64,000 nt of DNA, taken from positions 806,001 to 870,000 of the forward strand of contig NZ_CP061296.1 in NCBI RefSeq assembly GCF_018687555.1. Reading direction: 5' to 3'. A model generated the notes under the pieces. That model was not told the origin of the DNA and made no database searches. It saw nothing but the letters and a program-made list of their open reading frames with translations. Both the position numbers and the translations under genes were made by a program. This document shows, piece by piece, positions 58,857-64,000 of this stretch (the stretch's first letter is position 1; each line of letters begins with the position of its first letter). This DNA is from Polynucleobacter sp. MWH-P3-07-1 (GTDB lineage Bacteria; Pseudomonadota; Gammaproteobacteria; Burkholderiales; Burkholderiaceae).

Positions 58857-58942
58857 GATTTACAATGAATGTGTTCAGGTATCGAGTTTGATCGATCCTG
58901 CCTGGCTTTTCCAATAGTTCACTTCATTTCATAGGAAATACG

Positions 58943-61528
58943 ATGTTAGATGCCTACAACGCCCAAGTTGCTGAACGTGCAGCCCAAGGGATTCCAGCCC
59001 TCCCCCTAACTAAAGACCAAACTGCCAAGCTGGTTGAGTTATTAAAGAACCCCGTAAAAGGCACTGAGTCAGAACTCGTTGAGCTCATTACCCATCGTGT
59101 GCCTGCAGGTGTGGATGAGGCTGCCATGGTGAAAGCCGAATTCTTAGATGCCATTGCCAAGGGTACAGAAAAATCCCCCTTAATCTCGCGCATCAAAGCA
59201 ACTGAATTACTGGGCACCATGCTTGGTGGCTACAACATTAAGCCCTTGGTAGATTTATTGTCTGATTCTGAGTGTGGTGTAACCGCTGCAGAAGCTCTCA
59301 AGAAAACCCTCTTGATGTTTGACTACTTTAATGATGTGCATGAACTGGCTGAAAAAGGCAATGCGAATGCCAAAGCTGTCATGAAAAGTTGGGCCGATGC
59401 AGAATGGTTTACCAATCGACCAGCAGTGCCAGAGAGCATGAAGCTTACCGTCTTCAAGGTAACCGGCGAAACCAATACCGATGACCTCTCTCCTGCGCCT
59501 GATGCTTGGAGCCGCCCTGATATTCCTCTGCATGCCACGGTGATGCTCAAGAATCCACGAGCTGGCATTGAGCCAGATGAGCCTGGTGTTCGTGGACCGA
59601 TGAAACAAATTGCTGAGCTCCAGAAAAAAGGGAATCTCATTGCTTATGTTGGCGATGTAGTCGGTACCGGATCATCACGCAAGTCTGCTACCAACTCGGT
59701 TTTATGGTGGACTGGTCAAGATATTCCATTCGTACCTAACAAACGTTTTGGTGGGGTTTGTTTGGGCGGTAACATCGCTCCAATCTTCTTCAATACTATG
59801 GAAGATTCTGGTGCGTTACCGATTGAGCTCGATGTTTCCAAAATGCAAATGGGTGACGTGATTGAATTACGTCCTTATGACGGCAAGGTATTTAAGGATG
59901 GTCAGGAGATCACCAGCTTTGCTCTCAAGTCACCAGTAATTTTGGATGAGGTTCGTGCTGGCGGTCGCATTCCCCTTATTATTGGTCGTGGTTTGACAGC
60001 AAAAGCACGTGCTGCCTTGGGCCTGCCTGCTTCAACAGAGTTCCGTCTCCCAGTCAGCCCTGCTGATAACAAAAAAGGGTTCACTCTCGCCCAGAAGATG
60101 GTTGGTCGGGCTTGTGGCTTACCAGAGGGTCAAGGCGTTCGCCCCGGCACTTATTGCGAGCCACATATGACTACTGTCGGTTCTCAAGATACCACCGGCC
60201 CAATGACACGCGATGAGCTGAAAGACTTGGCTTGCTTAGGCTTCTCTTCAGACCTGGTGATGCAAAGCTTCTGTCACACATCGGCCTACCCAAAGCCAGT
60301 GGATATCCGCACTCAGCATGAGTTGCCTGCTTTCATGACTAACCGCGGTGGTGTTTCTCTTCGTCCAGGTGACGGCGTGATTCACAGCTGGTTAAATCGT
60401 TTGCTGCTACCCGATACCTGCGGCACTGGTGGTGATAGCCATACCCGTTTCCCCATTGGCATCTCCTTCCCCGCTGGTTCTGGTTTAGTGGCCTTTGCTG
60501 CTGCGACTGGCGTAATGCCTCTGGATATGCCTGAGTCTGTATTGGTCCGCTTCAAAGGCAAGATGCAGCCTGGAATTACTTTGCGCGATTTAGTAAATGC
60601 GATTCCTTTGTACGCGATCAAGCGTGGTTTACTGACCGTAGAAAAACAAGGTAAGAAAAATATTTTCTCAGGCCGCATCTTAGAAATCGAAGGATTGCCA
60701 GACCTTAAAGTTGAGCAGGCATTTGAATTATCCGATGCATCAGCGGAACGTTCAGCCGGTGGGTGCACAGTGCACCTAAATAAAGAGCCCATCATTGAGT
60801 ACATGCGTTCGAACATTACTTTGATGAAGTGGATGATCGCCAATGGCTATGAAGATAAGCGCACTTTATCGCGTCGCATTAAAGCCATGGAAGCCTGGAT
60901 TGCTAATCCTCAGTTGCTCAAAGCCGATGAGAATGCCGATTACGCTGAGATCATTGAGATTAACGTTGAAGAAATTAAAGAGCCTATTTTGGCCTGCCCT
61001 AATGATCCAGACGATGTGAAGTTCCTGTCTGAAGTTGCTGGTGACAAGATCGATGAGGTATTTATCGGCTCTTGCATGACTAATATTGGTCACTTCCGCG
61101 CGGCAGGCCAGGTGCTTCAGGGTAAGAAAGATATGCCTACCCGTTTATGGATAGCGCCTCCTACCAAAATGGATGCGATGACGCTGATGGAAGAAGGTTA
61201 TTACGGCATGCTTGGCAGCACCGGTGCTCGTATGGAAAGCCCAGGTTGCTCTCTTTGCATGGGTAACCAAGCTCAAATTCGTAAAGGCTCAACTGCAGTC
61301 TCTACTTCAACACGTAACTTCCCAAACCGTCTTGGTATCGACACACGAGTGTACCTAGCCTCCGCTGAATTGGCTGCTGTTGCCGCATTACTCGGCAAGC
61401 TCCCTACCCCTAAAGAATATTTAGAGCAGGTGCAGAATTTGAGCAGTAAAGCGGAAGAGGTTTATCAATATATGAACTTTGACAAGATGAAGTCATTTAG
61501 TGATGTAGCTGATACAGTAACTGTCTAG
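58943..61528 (+). CDS. acnB: Aconitate hydratase B
   Basis: Isomerises citrate to isocitrate in the TCA cycle. 861 residues, normal for AcnB, with the N-terminal HEAT-like domain, then the swivel domain ([18 protein letters not shown]) and the core. The 4Fe-4S cysteines are in [14 protein letters not shown] and [23 protein letters not shown] is the active-site part. AGGA lies about seven bases before the ATG. Confidence 0.97.
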   Translation: MLDAYNAQVAERAAQGIPALPLTKDQTAKLVELLKNPVKGTESELVELITHRVPAGVDEAAMVKAEFLDAIAKGTEKSPLISRIKATELLGTMLGGYNIKPLVDLLSDSECGVTAAEALKKTLLMFDYFNDVHELAEKGNANAKAVMKSWADAEWFTNRPAVPESMKLTVFKVTGETNTDDLSPAPDAWSRPDIPLHATVMLKNPRAGIEPDEPGVRGPMKQIAELQKKGNLIAYVGDVVGTGSSRKSATNSVLWWTGQDIPFVPNKRFGGVCLGGNIAPIFFNTMEDSGALPIELDVSKMQMGDVIELRPYDGKVFKDGQEITSFALKSPVILDEVRAGGRIPLIIGRGLTAKARAALGLPASTEFRLPVSPADNKKGFTLAQKMVGRACGLPEGQGVRPGTYCEPHMTTVGSQDTTGPMTRDELKDLACLGFSSDLVMQSFCHTSAYPKPVDIRTQHELPAFMTNRGGVSLRPGDGVIHSWLNRLLLPDTCGTGGDSHTRFPIGISFPAGSGLVAFAAATGVMPLDMPESVLVRFKGKMQPGITLRDLVNAIPLYAIKRGLLTVEKQGKKNIFSGRILEIEGLPDLKVEQAFELSDASAERSAGGCTVHLNKEPIIEYMRSNITLMKWMIANGYEDKRTLSRRIKAMEAWIANPQLLKADENADYAEIIEINVEEIKEPILACPNDPDDVKFLSEVAGDKIDEVFIGSCMTNIGHFRAAGQVLQGKKDMPTRLWIAPPTKMDAMTLMEEGYYGMLGSTGARMESPGCSLCMGNQAQIRKGSTAVSTSTRNFPNRLGIDTRVYLASAELAAVAALLGKLPTPKEYLEQVQNLSSKAEEVYQYMNFDKMKSFSDVADTVTV

Positions 61529-61548
61529 CTTTAATACAGTTGCAATGC

Positions 61549-61575
61549 AAAAGGCGATCGATTGATCGCCTTTTT
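61549..61575. terminator. Bidirectional terminator between acnB and the methyltransferase-like gene
   Basis: AAAAGGCGATC, loop GATT, GATCGCCTTTTT: a seven-base GC-rich stem with A and T runs. It serves acnB from the left and the converging minus-strand gene from the right. Confidence 0.9.
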
Positions 61576-61595
61576 CTTTATCAAGATTTCAGTAC

Positions 61596-62351
61596 TTATA
61601 TTCTGAGATGAGCCTCTTGTCGTACATTCGCCTGGCTTAGTCCTTTTACCCAGATACGTGTTGGTAAGTCTGTTTGCTCTTCTAACAATTGAGCACGTTT
61701 CTTCACATCTTGCCATTGGGCTTCTAAAGGCGGGCCTTTAAAGGCGATTGCAACTACATTGCAATCATGTGACTCAGGAAATAATAGAACACGGTTATTA
61801 AATGCTTCGCAGATGTTATTTAGATTGATATCGAAACTCTGATGGCGCGAGAATAAGTTCACCGTCATGATGCCGGGAGCTTTTAGTGCTTGATAGCAGT
61901 TACGGTAAAACGTTAATGAGCTTGCTGCTGGACCATCACAAATCGCATCATATAAATCAACCTGAAGTGCGTCGAATTGTTGATGATTCTTTGAATCAGC
62001 AACAAAGACTTTGGCATCAGTTTGGATTGTCTTCAAACGACGATCATCGTCGGGAGTGCTGAACATCGTTCTTGCAGCAACAATCACCGCCGGATTGAGC
62101 TCAACAACGGTATTGATGACAGATGGGCAGTGACGATAGGTAAATTTAGTCAATGCCCCCGTACCCAATCCAAGCTGAGCGACCTGCATCTTCGGTTTGG
62201 TTTTAAGAAATAAGAGCCAAGCCATCATTTGCTGGTTGTATTCAAGATAAATCTCATCGGGATCGCGGATGCGCATTGCCCCTTGAATTAGTTCGCTACC
62301 AAAATGGAGATAGCGAATACCGCCACTCTCCGAGAAAGTAACGGGTTCCAT
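61596..62351 (-). CDS. Spermidine synthase-like methyltransferase-fold protein
   Basis: About 251 residues from the ATG at 62351 (MEPVTFSESGGIRYLHFGSELIQGAMRI). The fold is spermidine synthase-like with the SAM-binding QLGLGTGALTKFTYRH and the VVELNPAVI pair. The catalytic Asp region is VDLYDAICDGPAAS. True polyamine synthesis cannot be told from sequence. Longer readings to 62414 overlap the end of purL, and none has a clear ribosome site. Confidence 0.75.
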   Translation of the reverse strand: MEPVTFSESGGIRYLHFGSELIQGAMRIRDPDEIYLEYNQQMMAWLLFLKTKPKMQVAQLGLGTGALTKFTYRHCPSVINTVVELNPAVIVAARTMFSTPDDDRRLKTIQTDAKVFVADSKNHQQFDALQVDLYDAICDGPAASSLTFYRNCYQALKAPGIMTVNLFSRHQSFDINLNNICEAFNNRVLLFPESHDCNVVAIAFKGPPLEAQWQDVKKRAQLLEEQTDLPTRIWVKGLSQANVRQEAHLRI

Positions 62352-62361
62352 AGCCAACAAC

Positions 62362-64000
62362 TTAGTTGGCCCAGCGTCGGGCATTGCGGAACAAGCGAAG
62401 CCAAGGGCTTGCACCGTCCGGTGTATCCAGCCACTTGGGCGGGCACCAGCTCATTTGCACAGCTCTAAATACGCGCTCAGGATGCGGCATCATGACCGTA
62501 AAACGACCATCTGCAGTCGTTACACCCGTTAAGCCACCTGGGGAACCATTCGGATTTAGAGGGTAAGTTTCGGTAGCTTGACCGTAATGATCTACAAAAC
62601 GTAGCGTGGCCAGATTTTGATTCAAAATCGTTTCAAGATTCCCTTGTTGGCTAAAGTTTGCATAACCTTCACCATGGGCGATTGCAATCGGTAGTTGGCT
62701 GCCAGCCATGCCTTGAGTAAAGATACTTGGTGATGGCATGACCTCAGCCATTACCAAGCGCGCCTCGTACTGCTCTGATTGATTGCGAGTAAATTTAGGC
62801 CACGCTTGCGCTCCGGGAATAATGCTCGAAAGATTACTCATCATTTGACAGCCATTGCAAACGCCTAACGCAAAGCTATCTTGACGATCGAAGAAAGCCG
62901 AAAATTGATCTCGCAGAGCTGCATTAAAGAGGATGGTTTTAGCCCAGCCCTCACCGGCGCCTAATACATCGCCGTAACTGAAGCCACCGCAAGCAATCAG
63001 GCCGCGGAAGTCTGCCAATTGCGCTTTTCCAGATAGTAAGTCAGACATATGCACATCATGGCTATCAAAACCAGCTGAGTGCACTGCATAAGCCATTTCT
63101 ACATGGGAATTGACGCCCTGCTCTCGCAATATAGCAACCTTCGGCCTCAGATTTTTTTGAATGAATGGTGCGGAAACATTGTCTGAAATATCAAAACTCA
63201 GTTTGGGGGACATACCTGGATCTGTCAGATCATCTAAGCGCTGAAACTCACTGTCAGCGCACTCGGGGTTATCACGCAATCTGGCAATTTGATAGCTGGT
63301 GTTACTCCACATTTTTTGGAGTACTTGACGAGGTTCAGAGAAGATTTTTTTGGCGTCACGCCAAATCTCGATATTGCCATTGTGATTTGGCGTCGCAATC
63401 ACATGACTATGCGCACTTAGGCCATGATCGCGAAGTGTTGAGAAAACTACGTCACGTTGCTCACGGCGAACCTGAATAACAACGCCTAACTCTTCATTAA
63501 ATAGAGCTCGCAAAGTTTGTTCATGGCGACGTCCTTCAATTTGTTGTGCCCAATTCTTCGCATCGCCGTAATCAGGCTCGTGATCGCGATCCAGGGTAAT
63601 CATATCGACATTGATTGAAACGCCGCAGTGACTTGCGAAAGCCATCTCTGATATGCAAGCAAATAGACCGCCATCGGAACGATCGTGGAAGGCCAAGATT
63701 TTGCCGTCCTGCTTCAAAATACCGAGAGCTGTTACAAGAGACTTTACATCTTCAGGATGATCTAAATCGGGGGTCAAATTACCGGACTGATTGAGGACTT
63801 GAGCCAAAATGCTGCCAGCCATACGATTTTGACCTTTACCGAGGTCGATCAGAATCAATTCACTCTCAATGGGCTTTCCATCAGAATCATTGAGCAATAG
63901 TAATGGGGTGAGAGTTTTGCGAACATCGGCCACTGCCGAAAAAGCAGAGATGATTAGTGAGACCGGGGCAGTTACCTTTTTGCTATCTGAGCCATCCTGC
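62362..64000 (-). CDS. purL: Phosphoribosylformylglycinamidine synthase, partial (C-terminal part)
   Basis: Fourth step of purine synthesis: turns FGAR into FGAM with glutamine nitrogen. This is the C-terminal ~545 residues of a large (about 1300-residue) PurL; the frame is open to the window edge, and the reading QDGSDSKKVTAPVSLII at the edge matches PurL. A GTG at 63933 is only an internal Val. The AIR synthase-like half has FHDRSDGGLFA, and the glutaminase has the Cys in GVCNGCQMMS with the PHPERVFRAVQ end. Confidence 0.96.
   Translation of the reverse strand, partial: QDGSDSKKVTAPVSLIISAFSAVADVRKTLTPLLLLNDSDGKPIESELILIDLGKGQNRMAGSILAQVLNQSGNLTPDLDHPEDVKSLVTALGILKQDGKILAFHDRSDGGLFACISEMAFASHCGVSINVDMITLDRDHEPDYGDAKNWAQQIEGRRHEQTLRALFNEELGVVIQVRREQRDVVFSTLRDHGLSAHSHVIATPNHNGNIEIWRDAKKIFSEPRQVLQKMWSNTSYQIARLRDNPECADSEFQRLDDLTDPGMSPKLSFDISDNVSAPFIQKNLRPKVAILREQGVNSHVEMAYAVHSAGFDSHDVHMSDLLSGKAQLADFRGLIACGGFSYGDVLGAGEGWAKTILFNAALRDQFSAFFDRQDSFALGVCNGCQMMSNLSSIIPGAQAWPKFTRNQSEQYEARLVMAEVMPSPSIFTQGMAGSQLPIAIAHGEGYANFSQQGNLETILNQNLATLRFVDHYGQATETYPLNPNGSPGGLTGVTTADGRFTVMMPHPERVFRAVQMSWCPPKWLDTPDGASPWLRLFRNARRWAN

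Noticed and set aside
60382..60843. 153-codon frame on the minus strand within acnB
   Set aside because: Shadow of conserved acnB coding sequence; no signal, motif or ribosome site.
63162..63933. GTG at 63933 as the start of a separate purL-like gene
   Set aside because: The frame stays open to the window edge and the upstream residues match PurL, so the codon is an internal valine.

Overview
The window looks like a stretch of core chromosome from a betaproteobacterium of the Burkholderiaceae, most likely a freshwater Polynucleobacter. I base this on moderate GC content, very tight gene packing, and the gene runs gltA-leuCDB-asd-fimV-truA-trpFBA-accD-folC-dedD-cvpA-purF-metZ and pyrG-kdsA-eno-ftsB. 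The genus is my inference; no search was run. No phage, insertion sequence, CRISPR array or other mobile element was seen, and no gene-free stretch longer than 300 bases exists apart from a tRNA cluster.

Layout. 34-17311 (+): citrate synthase, leucine synthesis with a small entericidin-like lipoprotein between leuC and leuD, aspartate-semialdehyde dehydrogenase, FimV, TruA, tryptophan synthesis, AccD, FolC, a SPOR protein, CvpA, PurF and MetZ. 17317-19124 (-): molybdate transporter parts ModB and ModC without ModA. 19194-25669 (+): thiosulfate oxidation genes soxYZAXB without soxCD, then three YeeE/YedE-type sulfur transporters and a DUF442 sulfur-transferase-like protein. 25681-29637 (+): a thioesterase, MnmH, a queuosine-precursor transporter and the ABC-F protein YbiT. 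29639-34237 (-): small housekeeping and stress genes including BolA, YciB, MsrB and SelO. 34317-42917: thioesterase, NRDE protein, YgfZ, then mltG-tmk-holB-tatD, an ankyrin protein, a K+ channel-like protein, an HNH nuclease and YqiA. 42940-45910 (-): glxR, kdgT and hyi, parts of the glyoxylate-to-glycerate route plus a permease. 46038-50920: envelope and exported proteins, several unrecognised, ending in a three-gene group (alpha/beta hydrolase, TolC-like protein, Ser/Thr/Ala-rich exported protein). 50977-51285 (-): tRNA-Asp, tRNA-Glu, tRNA-Ala. 51364-64000: gltX, hslO, ftsB-eno-kdsA-pyrG, a DUF2147 protein, a small Imm-like membrane protein, acnB, a spermidine-synthase-like protein and the 3' part of purL, which runs off the right edge.

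How it fits together. The most distinctive accessory region is 17317-25669. A partial molybdate importer is divergent from a Sox cluster that lacks the molybdenum enzyme SoxCD, and it is followed by sulfur-uptake or sulfur-export membrane proteins. Such a truncated Sox set would be expected to leave the sulfane sulfur for another route, and the neighbouring YeeE and DUF442 genes are candidates for handling it. A second theme is wobble-base modification: mnmH sits directly before a queuosine-precursor transporter, and the tRNA cluster holds likely substrates of both pathways. The least explained group is the operon at 48318-50920.
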